A DNA stretch of 64,000 nt from Rusavskia elegans (lineage: Eukaryota > Ascomycota > Lecanoromycetes > Teloschistales > Teloschistaceae): positions 124,001 through 188,000 of the forward strand of contig SAUG01000024.1 of the NCBI GenBank assembly GCA_011316305.1, in the 5' to 3' direction. The position numbers were made by a program, and so were the translations under genes. This document shows, in pieces, positions 45,556 to 59,130 of the stretch (the stretch's first letter is position 1; the number at the start of each line of letters is the position of its first letter). The notes under the pieces were generated by a model that saw only the letters and a list, made by a program, of their open reading frames with translations, was not told where the DNA came from and made no database searches.

Positions 45556-48280
45556 ATTCCAGATCCAATCTTTATCGAAATCAAATCTTTAAAGGAATCG
45601 AGTTTTTTTAAAAAGAAAAATACTAACTTTATCCGCGATTTTAGCGCTAAAGAACTTTATATTTAAACGCTATAATCTTTAGTTTATAAACTAGAAACTC
45701 TACTATAATAGTAATAATTAATATTAGATTATATATTTAAGTCCTTTAACTAATATAATAATAGCCGATTTAACGGAAATATAGTATAAAAATACTTTAA
45801 AATAGTTATATATACTATTTTATAACTTTATTTTAATTTTTAATTCTAGTATAAGATTTATTATATATACGCTATTTTTATTATAAATTTTAAAAAATCT
45901 TTCTATTTTTAATAAATATTTATATTAATTAGTTAAGCCGATCTTTTAATTCTACCGAATAATATATTACTTTATAAAAAAATTTCGAATTTTTAGTAAA
46001 TATAACCGACTATATTACGGATTTTAATATAAAATATATCTCGCGTATACTATTTTTATTATAAATTTTTAAAATCTATTATCTTTTAATAACTACTAAT
46101 ATTAATTAGGTATACCGTTTATTTTATTCTAATAAACTATAGCTGAAAATAATAGAATTTTATAAAAAAAACTTTAATATTTAAATATTAAATAAAACGG
46201 ACTATATTCCGGTTTATTTACTAAAATTAATATATTTTTACCGTTTTTATAAAATAGCTTCTTAGAATCGATCTAGTATTCGAGACTGCTTTTCTAATAA
46301 TAATCTAAGTATTTTATCTAGCTGTTCTATTAAAATTAGAAACTCTATTACTAGCTTTCTATATTTTATATAATAGAATCGATTTGGCTACCCGATTTTA
46401 GAATATACTATATAGCCGCTAGATAGAATTTTAGTTATAAAAAAAGTAAAAATCTTTATTATCTAAAATATTAGCTTTTTTAAATATAGAATTTAATACC
46501 GATAGTAGCGGATCTCGATACTATAAATTATATTATACTTTTAGAAAAAAATTTCCTACAATTTACTTTTACTATAGTATACTATTATTAAATAGATATT
46601 AGATAGTATTTTACTTTATAAAAAATAGAAAAACTTCTATTATAATTACGAAAACTTATAGATATAGTATTTAACGTCTAATATATATTATATATCCGTT
46701 TAATACTAATTTTTAAATTAAATCTTTTATATTTCTACTAGAATATTTAATAGCTTTATAAATTTGGTCTACTATTTCTAATATCGTCTATTAATTAATA
46801 TCCGATCTATATTAATACTTCTATCTAATATAATTTCCTATTATTTTAATCCTTTTTAATATAGAAATTTCAATATTTCGACTATTAAAATTCGCCGGAT
46901 TCGGATAGTATATTACTAGCTTTTAATATTATATAAAAAAAGAGTCGGACTAGCTATCCGATTTTAGATTATATTATATAGTTACTATATAATTATATAT
47001 ATATTATAGATAGAAAGATTAAATATATTTTATTTTAATTTTTTTATTTTAATAGTATTTTTATATAACACGTTCTTTTAAAACTAGCTAGTTATTCCTA
47101 TAAAATATAGTAAATCTAGAAGAAAAAAGCCTCTCTCGGATATAAATTCTAAAAAAAACTAAAAATTCCGAAATCTAAAAATATTTAAAATAATATATTT
47201 GAAAAAAATAGATAGTAGAATAAAATATATATATAGCTTTAATAAAATATATTTTAAAAGAATATCGTATTTTATTTCTAATTACGTACTATAAATCTCT
47301 ATACTAAAATTTTTTATATAAACTTTAATCTATTTTCTTTTTTTTGATAATTTTTATAAACTAAAATATTCGCTAGATAAAATAATCTTTTATATTACTA
47401 TTTTCTTTCTCGAATAATATATCTATCCTATTTTTTTATATCTTTTTTAAATCTTCTATATATCGCCTTCCGCTCTACTAATAGATAATAATACCTTTTA
47501 TCGAATTATTAAAGGTTTCGCCTTTTAAATATAATCGTCGCGCCTTTATATACTATACTATTTTAATAAACTACTAGTTCTATAGAATAATATATAGTAT
47601 AGCAGGTAATCTAAAATATTATTAATTAAAATTCTATTAAAAATCCGCGTTAATTATCTTTATATTCTATAGTCTAGATTTTATCCGACGAAGAAATATT
47701 TTTCTATATTTAAATATAAATAATAGAATCCTTTTAGATTCTATTTTCGATCTATTATAATACTAACTAGAACCGATATAGAAATTTTATAAAACTAGCT
47801 AAAATATAGATCTAGATTTTCGGTTAGAATAGATATTTCTAATTCTATAATAGAAACTAGTAAAAATATTAATACTATAATTTTATATATCTAAATTCGA
47901 AATATAAATAGCTAAAAAATTTTTGAAAGATTCTATAATAATTACTTCTATTTTTATAGTAGAAGACTGTCGGCTATTCGGTATTAAAAATAAATAAAAA
48001 ACTTCCGGGTTAATAATTATTAAATAGATTAAAGACTATTAGTATATTTTATAAACCGTATAGTTTTTATAATAATTAATTATTATCGATTATAGAAATT
48101 TACTTAAATATATATATCGAGTTTTAAATTATATTTCTAATTTTTTAAAAGGTCTAAATTAGTTTATAAAATCTATTAAAAATAAATTTTCCGAATATTA
48201 TATAGTTTTACTATATATATAGGAAGTAATAATATAGTATATAGAGATTTACTTTCTAGTCTTTAAGAAATAGATATTAT
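45556..48280. other. RIP-degraded stretch, start less mutated
   Basis: The first 60 bp (CCAGATCCAATC, GAAATCAAATC) keep CA. The rest is A+T-rich with scattered open pieces but no family motif that I can support. Confidence 0.4.
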
Positions 48281-49200
48281 TAAATCTATTAGATCTATCA
48301 GCGTTATTTAGTAGTATCAGTTTACTATCTATAGATTTTTTTCTACGCCCGGTATTTATATTAAGACTATAGAACTACTTTAGTCCGAGCTATATTTTAG
48401 TTTAGAAAGTTTAAATAATATAGCGAACTCGATATCTTTTTAAATAATAAATATAAAATCTTTCCGCTAATAGATACTTTATATCTATATTATTATAAAT
48501 ATTATATTTTATACCTTGTCTACGAACTAGTAGATATTAACTATAACTATAATAGATACTATAAATAAACTCGATTCTTCTATTTATAAAAGAAGCCTAT
48601 ATTTAAATATTATACTATCTATAATCCTCTATATATAATATAGATACAGGCCTATTATTACTATAATTCTAGTAGTATTCCGAAGCTAATAATAACTAGT
48701 ATATTGTAATAACGATATTAGAAGGTTATTACTATTAATTTACTATCCTATATAAAGTTTATAGTCTGCTTCTATTCTACTAAATTTTAAAATCCTAAAA
48801 ATATCTATTTTTTACTTTTAAAAGCGAGATTTTATATTAGTTTAACTTAATATATATCTACGCTACAGAGTTAGTCGCTATAATATCCGCTGCGACGAAA
48901 TATAGATTTTATTTAATCTATAATTTTTATACTTTTTTCTACCGGAAAAATTTTACTAATATTTTAAATCTATAGAACTTTATTATAAACGGCTATTAAT
49001 AAATTAATAACTATTCTTATTTTAAAGAAATCTAGTAATACGCCGCGTTCTAGTAGGATTATTAGAATCTCTATCTAAATAGGAGAAAATAGATTAATTC
49101 TACTTTTATAAAAGTGGAATAAATTTAAAAATATAGTTTTAGCTAAAAGAATATCTTAAATTAGTTATTTCTCTAGTAGTAAATATAGTAAATAGAGGTT
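48281..49200 (+). pseudogene. Unidentified RIP-broken coding frame
   Basis: A plus frame reads SELDIFLNNKYKIFPLIDTL (about 48427-48485), YYILYLVYELVDINYNYNRY (about 48508-48565), KKPIFKYYTIYNPLYII and FYSTKF-NPKNIYFLLLKARF (about 48770-48835). About 70 codons from 48427 have no stop. It is rich in Tyr, probably from mutated His and Cys codons, so a zinc-binding or other Cys/His-rich protein is possible. No family can be named. Confidence 0.45.
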
Positions 49201-52119
49201 AAATATCGAATAGAATCTAATATAGTAGCTATAGACTGAATCTATTTCCTTTAAAATACTTTTAAATAGATAATAACTTTATTTATTTTTAGAAAATATA
49301 AGCTAATTAGTTTAGAACGCTTTTAGTAATATTTATAGGCTTTAAATACTATATAAAAATAAAAATCAATGTAATAGCTATAGTATAATTAAATATATTA
49401 TTATTACTTTTACTACTATTTTAATATATTTTCTTTTTTTAACTATCGAATAAAATTAAGTTAGAATTCTAGTTTATAGAATAAACTTTATAGAATCCTA
49501 TATAGATTCTTCTATTAATAGTATTATTTATACTAGCGCTATCTATACTACCGAATATACTATAACCGATATCGGTATTAAATATACTAGCGCTAGCTAT
49601 ACTAGTATTTTCTATCGCTATTTTATCTATATTATTACTATAATCTTTATAGATATTTCCGATATTATCTAAAATTATTTTATTATTGATATTATTATTA
49701 TTAGCTTTAGCTTTACTATAATCGTAATAATAAATAGCCGTACAAATAGTTAAAGTATAGAAAAATACGGAATTAATATATTCGGATCTTTTTAAATCGT
49801 ACTAGATTTTTAAAAATTAAAAAAGTAATTTATCTAATATAGAACTAGTTACGATTAATAGTATTTTATTATAAAGTAAATAGTATTATAAAACTAACTA
49901 GATTATTAATAAAGCTAAATTCCGGTAATTCTATTAATTTTATAAAATATATTAACTAATTTAATTAGATTTTTTTTATATTAGTATTAAATTAGTATTT
50001 TATAGAAATAGGGTCGAGACTATATATTATATTTTTAAGATTTACTTTAAATCTAGTAATATTTTATTTAATTTTATTAGAATAACTAGTATATTAATAA
50101 AATATATTATAAAATAATATAATATCGTTATATTTTATAGATATAAATAGAAGTAGAAAGTAATATAAAATCTAAAGATTCTAAAATTAGAATAAAAATA
50201 TAGAAAAAAAATAGAAACTATATAATATTATAGAAATTAATATCTATATAAAAAGGTTTTAAATATAATTTACTTCCTATATTAGAATATACGATATAGA
50301 AAAGAGACCGATTAAACTACTAGTCGATATAAACTAAATCTAATTCTATAAAGTTATCGAATTTCTATTAAAATATATAGTACCGTAATAACTATAAATC
50401 GAAATTTAAATAGTTTTAATTTATTTTATAAAATTATTTATATTACTATAAATAAATCGGTATTTATTTTATAAAAATAATGAAATACTACTAAAATTCT
50501 ATAGCTAGTAACCGCGTTAAATATAGTTATTTTAAAAGATTTAAAAGATAGATAAAATATTTTAGAATAGAATTAAATCTATATTAGTTTTTTTTATAAT
50601 ATTATTTTTATCTAAAGTTTTAACTTTATACTAAATATAGTAACGCCTTTAATAAATTATTAGAATAGTAATTAAATTATAAAATAATATATCTATATAA
50701 TTTAAAAAAAATATATTTACTAATTATATATTATACTAAAATTAATAGCGTATATATACTACTTAATAATTTTAATTATATTTTCTAAAATTTTAAAAGG
50801 CTTTCCGTAATATAGCCGTTAATAATAAAATATTTAATTATTTAGAAAAGCTAATATTTCTATTTGGAAAAATAGGTATAGTAAAAATAGTTTTTAATCT
50901 ATTTTATAAAATATTATCTAATTTTACTATAGTTTTTTTAGAAATCTATTTAGTTTTTTTTAGCTAATAATAAAGATTATAAGGAGAGATTTAAATATTT
51001 AAAAAATCTCGAACGCGTATTAGATAAAGCTAGTTATATCCGATAAAGTTTATTATTTCTAAAAATATTAGAAAATTAATCTAAATCTACTATAAATTTT
51101 AGTAAAAGTTATAATATCGATACTAAAGTAGTAACTTTAAACTATAATTTATTTATATTCCGGAATAGAGAAAATATTATTAGAATTTTCTAGAAAATCT
51201 TTTAAATAAAAAGGAAAATATAATTAGTTTATAGCGAAGCTACCGGGTAATAGTTTAAATAAATCTAGAGCTTTTCTATTACGCTTGGATCTTATCTTTC
51301 GGCTATTTTTTCTTTTTTAGGTTCAAGCCTAGAATTTAGCTTACAGTTATCTAATATCGGTACCGGAAGAGAAAAAAAAAGCTAGTATTAAAACTAACCG
51401 CTGGTTTAGTACCGAAAGTAGCTATTGATATATACTTTTCTAAATAGAAACTTACTATTAATAAAGTAAATACTTTAAAGTTATTAATATTATACTGGTA
51501 TAACTAATATATAAATATAGTTATAGAATAGAGAAAAGATTAGTATTAGTAGTAATAGACTGGAGTTACTAATATCTATATAATATCTATATACTAGTAT
51601 TATTAATAATAATTAAAGAAATCTAGAAATCTAGATACTAAACTATTTTTAGATTTACTAAATCGTAGTAATATTCTAAAACTAGTATCTAAATTTCGCC
51701 TTTCGCTTCTAAATTATAAAAGGTTCGAGTTAAAAAAGCAGATAGTTTCTACTATAGCAGGCTATTAAGATTTAACTACGTATCGTTTTAATATATCGAT
51801 ATTATATTATTTTCCGCGATTTTTCCCGATAGATTTATTTTTAATATACTAATTCTATTACTATTTTATTTATTTTCTATAGTTTTTACTTTATTAAAAA
51901 TATTTTTTATTTTCTAGTAATAATTTATAGCCGACTTTTACTACTAAATAGCTATTTTTAATTTGATTTTAAATTCGATATACTAATTTTAATATTAGCT
52001 ATTTATAGAACTAAATATTTCTTATTTATTATTTATATTTTTCTATCGAATATCTCTATATATATTCTATATATATAGTTATTTATTATCTAATTCTATT
52101 TCGAAAAGAAATCTAAAAG
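49201..52119. other. RIP-degraded stretch, unassigned
   Basis: It includes a low-complexity patch at 49540-49740 that reads Ser/Asn/Ile-rich, and a CA-keeping patch at 51270-51340 (ACGCTTGGATC, GGTTCAAGCC, CTTACAGTTATC). I see no LTR pair or terminal repeats. Confidence 0.35.
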
Positions 52120-52340
52120 AATTTATCTAGCTATATCTATTTAAGACCTTATAATCGATATATATACGACCTAATATTTTTTATTTCTAATAATATTTTA
52201 TTAGGCTTTTTTTCCGATAGTATAGCTATTAATAAACTCGAAACCTATTATATTTTTATATTTAAAACGTTCGAGGGCTTTAATTATAGAAGAAAATCTA
52301 GATAATATTTTAGAAAGTACTAATAGATAGATTTATTATC
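52120..52340 (-). pseudogene. Possible Ty3/Gypsy reverse transcriptase fragment
   Basis: The minus frames read IIGFEFINSYTIGKKA and then, after a frame change, RIYIDYKVLNRYS-INSF. This resembles the Gypsy 'G.I.PS.SP.....VKKKDG..R.C.DYR.LN..T....' block. The YxDD box that should follow at about 51.9 kb was not found. Weak support. Confidence 0.3.
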
Positions 52341-52770
52341 CCGGTATATTATTTAATAAATCTAAAAACTATAAATATAAACTATATAGACTTTTTAGAT
52401 CTTCGTTTAAATCGGAAGCTTACTAGTATTATTATAATTAGTAAATAGTTATATCTCGTTCAGTAGTACCTTTTATATTTTCGTTTTTAGTTTCGAATAT
52501 TCCTTTCGCCTATAGCTATACGTACTTTAATAAAATTAGTTAGCTAGATATAGCGACGCTATTTATATCGGAAGTAATACTATTTTTAAAAATATAAATT
52601 TATAATAAATATAAAGCGAATAGTACTGAACTAAATAGTTTTTATTAAAAGAATTTTTTTAAACGGTATTCTATATTATCTCCCTACTATAAATATTATT
52701 CTAGGTATCGATTACTACGTAGTAGTCGCCGGTTATAGTTAGAGTCTACTTCGTAACCGTCGAAAATAGT
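52341..52770. other. RIP-degraded stretch before the MITE
   Basis: No secure frame. It would be part of the possible Gypsy remnant if that call holds. Confidence 0.3.
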
Positions 52771-52778
52771 AGCGAGCC

Positions 52779-53355
52779 TAGTCTGGCTACTTCGGATCGA
52801 ACCGGTTCGATTTACTAAACGGTCGGATCCGGATTAAACCCGGGTTAAATCCGAATATTAATTAAACTTTCTATATATATAATAAATCTATATATATATT
52901 AATTTTTAATATTTATCATAGAAAATATATTAAACTAATATATTTAATCTAACTAAGACCTTTCTAGCTAGCGTAGTTAATTAATTAGAATTTTTTTTAA
53001 TAATTCGTATCATTTTTATACTAGAATTATATAAATTATATAGGCTTAGTAGATTAGTTAGATCGGGTCGGATTATATAATCCGACTCGAGATTCGAATC
53101 GAATCGAACTATAGAATTTCCTAATCCGATTCGGATCGGGTCGGATTAGTTAATTCGAATCCGAAATCCGACCCGACGGTCAATTTTAGACTGGCCGTTT
53201 TGTCGGGTTTCGAACCCGGGTTCGTGTCCCGGGTTCGAGTTTCTAACCGTATTAGGAAGGAGACTAACTTTAACTAGTAATTTAGACGCAATAGCCACGT
53301 TTATCGCGAAGTCGGATCGCCACTTTGGTTCGAAGTAGCCAGTCTAGTCAATTTA
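52779..53355. mobile_element. hAT-like MITE family 1, copy G, interrupted by a younger MITE
   Basis: The left end is TAGTCTGGCTACTTCGGATC. The right end is CCGACGGTCAATTTA, a mutated CGGCCAGTCTA, and is split by the 160-bp MITE at 53187-53346. The outer flanks AGCGAGCC (52771-52778) and AACGAGCC (53356-53363) are its own 8-bp target duplication with one G/A change. The core (CTAGCTAGCGTAGTTAATTA) is in reverse orientation. Confidence 0.8.
53187..53346. mobile_element. 160-bp hAT-like MITE family 2, copy 2, nested, perfect 8-bp target duplication
   Basis: Same termini and length as 44436-44595. The flanks GTCAATTT (53179-53186 and 53347-53354) are identical. The duplicated target is already in its RIPed form (TCAATTT from CCAGTCT), so this MITE arrived after RIP of the host element. 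It keeps GCAATAGCCACG and CCACTTTGG. Confidence 0.95.
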
Positions 53356-53363
53356 AACGAGCC

Positions 53364-54158
53364 GTAGAAATAGTATACGTTCCTATTCGAATATATAAAT
53401 ATAGTATAATTAACTAAATTACGTAGATAAATATTAGAAATATTCTTTATATCTACCTTTACTAGAGAGAAGGAAATTAAAAAATCGTACGATTCTAACT
53501 ATTATCGGAATCTAGATTACTATATTTTAGCGATCTTTATTTCTATTAGAAAGCGAATATTTTAAAACTATATTTTATATTTATCTATATAATTTTATAA
53601 ATACGGATATTAGTATTATAAATATTTAAAATATCCGATAGAACTAATTATATATATAAAGAGAAGCCTACTATTTAGCTAGAATAGAGACGTTTATTAT
53701 AGCTATATTAGAAGAATTATAGACTATATACTTCGATTAAATTAATAAAATTACTATACGCTAATACCGATTCTAGTAGATAATCTATATATCTATTAAT
53801 ATTTCTTTAAACGACGATTAATTAATAGTAGTTAAACTATAATATTTCGCTATAGATATTAATAAATCCCGCTTTATTATATTCGATAAAGAATTTTTAA
53901 GATTAAAATATTAGTATATAGTATCGAAATAGTAATAGTAATAAAATATCTAAACTTTTAATTTTTCTATTAGCTATTTATATTCCTAGTTTATAGAATT
54001 ATTATAATCCTATAAATTCTGTATTCCGGCGTCTAAATATTTTTAATAGCTAGCTATTATTTAAAGAACTATATTATATTATTTTTTCCCCGCTATTCTA
54101 CCTTTTAGATTTAAACTATTAAATTTTAAAGTTATACTTCTATAATACCGAGACGATT
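53364..54158. other. RIP-degraded stretch with weak plus-strand frames
   Basis: Short Tyr-rich open pieces (e.g. near 53560-53760). No motif allows assignment. Confidence 0.35.
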
Positions 54159-54590
54159 ATTATTTTATTTGTTTTTTTGGTACCCGGTCAACCGTCGGTT
54201 CCGTAAGCAATTCATTTCAGTATTGGTACGCTAGCGTTGGATATACGGTATAAGAACTAGTACTCCAATCTAATTAACTTAAATTAAAGAACTATATAAA
54301 CTTGACTCTAATCTGTTCCGTAATACGCTCGTAATATAAGCTCCTATAGCTTACTTAAAATATAACGTAGCAGAATTTTCGTATATATATATACCTTACA
54401 GTCGCTTCTTCTTCGTCTTTTTTTACCAGTACCTGCAACTACCACGGACTGACTTAACTTATACTATCGTATCTGACGTACGTATCTTCCGCAACAGCTT
54501 AGGCTGCAGGCTGATATATATAGAACCTCTACCAACACTGGACAACCACGATTATATCTTTCCAATTTGAAGAAATAAAGTTCAAAACCG
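54159..54590 (+). mobile_element. Small-protein repeat, subfamily Y, copy 3 (short, little RIPed)
   Basis: It matches the first 430 bp of 6765-7765, from TTTGTTTTTTTGGTACCCGG to AAGTTCAAAACCG. CA and TG are frequent (CTACCAACACTGGACAACCA, GCAACTACCACGGACTGAC), unlike copy 1. It ends inside the protein frame, just after TTIISFQFEEIKFKT, whose CAA is a stop in the RIPed copy. The 12-mer ATTATTTTATTT lies on both sides (54159-54170 and 54591-54602). It could be a target duplication, but the same 12-mer also precedes the other Y copies. Confidence 0.7.
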
Positions 54591-54602
54591 ATTATTTTAT
54601 TT

Positions 54603-57000
54603 TATATTAATATTTTCGTATAATTTAGATAGCCGAAAAGTCTTTCTATTAATTCTTTTAGCTGATATTTTGATTATATTATAGATTATTAATATATTTC
54701 TTTAAGTATATTAAAAGTAGAACTACTAGATATTTTAAAGAAATTTAAACTAGGTTTTATTTTCTAAAATAAACTATTCTAGTATTTAGTATTAATTAAA
54801 AATAACTTTTAGAAATTTAAAGCTATCGATAATAGGCTTTAACTAGATTATTCTAGGCTAATAGTAAAGGGAAAGTTAATTTTAAAAAATAGTCGATATA
54901 TTTTTCCGGAAAGGAAAAAAGAATTAACTATAAATAATAATCGGTATATTTTTCTAAAAATAAATAGAAAGCTAGCGGCTAAATATTAATTTAAACTAAT
55001 TAAATTCTATTATTTATAGAAATAAAATCGATCTATTAGTCTTTTAGTTCGGATATATTCTAGAAATTATAGAAACTACTAAATTTTTTTTTCTAAAAAT
55101 TTATAAATTAGAAATTACTAAATTTATCCCGATATTTTTCTAACTATTATAAAATTCTTTATAATTTATATTTATATATTTATAGTTAGTTCTTTAAAAA
55201 ATTTAAAAATAGCCGAATTTTCGATTAATTTTTTACTATATATAGTATATAATTATTTTAAGACTAGCGAGCCGTTAATCTAACTACTATTTATTTTATC
55301 TTTTTTTATAATAATATATATAAGATTATAGTATTAGGTATTTTTATTTATAAAATCGAAGTATTAGTTTTCGTTAGATAAAGGAATATTACTTCTACTA
55401 TAAAAGCTTTTACTCCTAGAAAATTAATCGGCTATATTTATAATCGGGAAAAATTATAGAATATAGATAAAAACTATAAATGAAGTTTTAGTAGTAATTT
55501 TCTATTATTATTCTAGATTTTCTTAATTAGTAATAGAATAATAAAGAACTAGTAGAAGCGAAAGTTAGCTAATTATAATATTTTAGAAAAGATTACTTTT
55601 ATTTTTATAATAGAACTATAGCAGTTTAATTTACTTCTTTATCTAGAATTTTATTATTAAACGAGATATAGTTACTATATATTGCCGCTAGCGCCTTTTA
55701 TTTAGACTTTTTTTAGATTCTATTTATTTATTTTTTTCTAGTATTATTTAAAATAGTATATCGGTTTTTATAATTTATAGTATCTTTTTATAAAATATAG
55801 TATCTTTTAAACGAATAATAAAGAATTTAACTAAAATCGATAAAATAGATCTAGAAGTAGCTAAAATATAGCGGAAGAAATTTAAATAAAAACTAGTAGA
55901 TAAACGGGTTCGTAAAAGAAATACTATTTTAAGAAATAAGATATTTATAATTTAATTACTTACTATTATAGTTTAATATTTTACTACAATCTAAACGGTT
56001 TACGGCTATTAATATAGTTTAGCTACTACTAGTAAACTCGCTATTAGTTAATTATTTAACTAGATCGATAGTTACTTTAACTATAAATAGTAACCGACGT
56101 TTAAAGTTTTCGGCTATTAAAGAAGTTCTATTAATAGGTAATATTTTAGCTATCGGAAACTAATAGTATTTTTAAAATTAAAATACTATTACTAGGCGCC
56201 TACCGTCTAATAATTTTATTTCGATTTATAGAAATAGGTTTTTAAAAAAATAATTTAAAAAAGATTAATATAAAATATAGATAGAAGAGTATTTTAATAG
56301 AATTTAGTTAAAATAAAAGACGATTAGTCTAATTATATAGTATTTCGTTAATAGTACCGCAGATTATAAAATTTAATATAACTTTACTTCGTATATATTC
56401 GTATAGTAGAAATAATAGTTTTATTTTTTTTTTATTATAAAAATTTATACCGCCTATAAATATATATTAGTTATAGTTAGATTATAATAGTAATTAACTT
56501 TTTAAATTCTTAAAAAGAAAACTATCGGAAAAATATTATATATCCGTATTAATATTATAGTCCGTAATCGTAGTAATATATATTTAAATAGAAATAGTAA
56601 ACGAACGTTAAATTTCGATTAGTAAAATTTTAGTATTAATAGCTTTAAACCGGAATCAGCCGTCGTTTTTTATTTAAATTCGGAATAATTCCGAATAGAT
56701 AGACTTTATAGCTAATTAGTTTATATAAATTTATAATTTAATATTTAGTTTTTCGTTATTTATATAGAATATTCTTTGTTATAGAATCGTATATATACGG
56801 AACCTATTTAGAATTTTGAATTAGATTTTATTATTTCTAGAAATTATTACTAGAATATTATATATTTTTATTTTATTAATTCTTTTCGGATTATTATTTT
56901 AGACCGTTATTTAAATCTTCGATAAGTTTTTTACTATATTTAATAAAGTTATAATAATAAATTAATAGTATTTTTAGACTAGTCCTATATATAAACTAAC
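54603..57000 (+). pseudogene. Unidentified long RIP-broken coding frame
   Basis: A plus frame can be followed in pieces with TAA/TAG at likely Gln codons: SSLKNLKIAEFSINFLL (near 55180), LDKGILLLL-KLLLLEN (near 55375-55425), NFIIKRDIVTIY (near 55650), NLTKIDKIDLEVAKI-RKKF and KLVDKRVRKRNTILRNKIFI (near 55825-55940). The last part is basic and helical, like the linker behind a transposase core. I cannot name the family. It is the start of a run of plus-strand frames reaching 63.9 kb, which may belong to one large element. Confidence 0.4.
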
Positions 57001-57229
57001 CTATATTTACGTTTTATAATTCTTTCTATTATTATTTTTTTTAATCTATATCTTTTATTTACTTCGGAATATAAATATACTATCTTCTAATTAAAATAAT
57101 AATAGTATTATTAATAAAATTAGCGATATACTAAAAATATTATTAGATCTATAATTAAGATATATATATTACTAAATAGAATTTCTAAATATCCGCTATA
57201 GATTTACCGCGTCCGAGTCGATTAAAGAT

Positions 57230-58070
57230 TAAACTTTTACTAATTTTAATAATATTTATATATTTTTCGAATCTTTATTAATAAAGCTTTCTAATTATTA
57301 TTAATATATTAATATTTTTAGTAAATTAATTCTAGAAGAAACCAGTTCTACGATATTAAAATATAAAAATATATTAACGATTTCTAATTTATAAAAACTA
57401 TTAGTCGAATAGAAAATAATTTTTAAAAAGGCTAGAAACTTTATAGCTCGCTAGAATAAAAAATATAGTTTCTTTATCTAATCTAAATTATCTTTTACTA
57501 AAAATATTTCGATTTTTTATAAAATAGTTACTAGCCTTTATAGAACTATAGAACAGACTATTATAAATACGATAATAACTAGGCTAGATATTATTATCTA
57601 ATAGTCTATTATAAAATATATTAGAAAATAGATTAGTTAATTAAAAATTTCGTTAAAAGAATTATATATATATAATTATACTATCTAAAATAATATATTA
57701 TTCGTAATAAATCTAGGTTTAATAGATATAATCTTTATATTTATCGCGACTAATATTACTAGTTTTAATTCGGGTTTTAACGCCTTTATAGTAATTAAAT
57801 TTACGTCGGACTTTAAGTTTTAAACTAGTTTAAAGAAGTTATAGAATCTATAATTTTAAATAAAAGAATTCGGTATATAAATCCGGAACTTTAGCGAAAG
57901 TAAAAAAGATATATTTATAAATAAAGAATTTAATAATAGATCGGAAACTAGTATATAAATAATAAAAATACTAGATTAATTTAAATATATAAAATAAAAA
58001 AGCTAATATTCTTTAGTAGATATTTAAATTAAAAAAATATAAATAGAATCTTTTATTAGATTATATATAT
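57230..58070 (+). pseudogene. Unidentified RIP-broken coding frame, helical
   Basis: The plus frame reads LILEETSSTILKYKNILTIS, SFTKNISIFYKIVTSLYRTI, INTIITRLDIII and NNILFVINLGLIDIIFIFIA, then TSDFKF. Its longest stop-free run is about 55 codons. Lys, Ile and Asn dominate, with heptad-like spacing suggesting helices. No known domain. It lies in the same strand as the frames before and after. Confidence 0.45.
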
Positions 58071-58619
58071 TTCGTTATAGACAAATTATTTTTATTTAAA
58101 TAGATTATTTTATTTTTTATATTTATTTATATTTTTTTAATATAGTAAAAAGTATGGATTTTCTTTAATATAGCGAATAAATCTAGATTATAAATTTAGT
58201 AGAAAATATATATTATCGATAAATTTAGAATTATATAAATAGTAAATTTTAATACCGGGATTTTTATCTACGCCTAAATATACTATCGTCTATTTAATTT
58301 TCTTTAGGCCTTTTTAAAAGTATTTATAAAACGAGATTAATTTTATATTAAAATGATTAGAATTAACTTTATAGATAATTTATCTATTTTTTTAAAATAT
58401 ATTTATAAACCGATTTTTTATATTACTATCTATTTCTAATATATTTATAATTTATAATTATAGTATTACCGATTTTATTATATCTATCTTTATATTAGTA
58501 TTTATAATTTAATTAACTTCTTTAATATAATATTTAATTTTCTCTTTTATATTTAATCTAATATAACTAATATATCAAATTTTATCAATTAATAGAAATA
58601 GAATAAATCTAATTTAATA

Positions 58620-59130
58620 TTATATTCCGAGGTTAGAAAATCTATTAATAATTTTAGAAAGAAATATAAAAAAAAAACGGATAGAAAAATAATCGGAAAA
58701 TAATTTAGAAAAAAATATAGATAAAAATAGTAATTAGAATATAAATAAAAATATAGATAAAAACGCGGATAAAAACTAAAATAACTATATTAAAAAGAAT
58801 AAAAATAAAAATACGGAAGAGAATATAGAATATATAAAAAAAAATATAGAAAAAGATATAAAATAAATAATAGAAAAAGATATAGAAAAAAAAAAATAAA
58901 TATAAAAAAGAATATAGAAAATAATATAAAAAAGGCTATAGATAATAATATAAAGGATAATATAAAGGAAGCTATAAATAATAATATAGAAAAAATAGTA
59001 GAAAAGATAAATAATAAAGAAAATAAAAAGGATATAGAAAAAAAATCTATTAATAGAAAACTAATCTTCGAAAAAGTTACTAATAATAAAAATATCCCCG
59101 AAACTACTATTAAAATTAATTTAAAAAAAA
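58620..59130 (+). pseudogene. Lys/Asn/Glu-rich low-complexity coding remnant
   Basis: Purine-rich DNA that reads ENLEKNIDKNSN, NKNIDKNADKN and NKNTEENIEYIKKNIEKDI in the best frame, with imperfect 12-18 bp repeats of AAAAATATAGATAAAAA type. It would be a highly charged, disordered segment. It is probably part of the same protein as a neighbouring frame. Confidence 0.4.
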
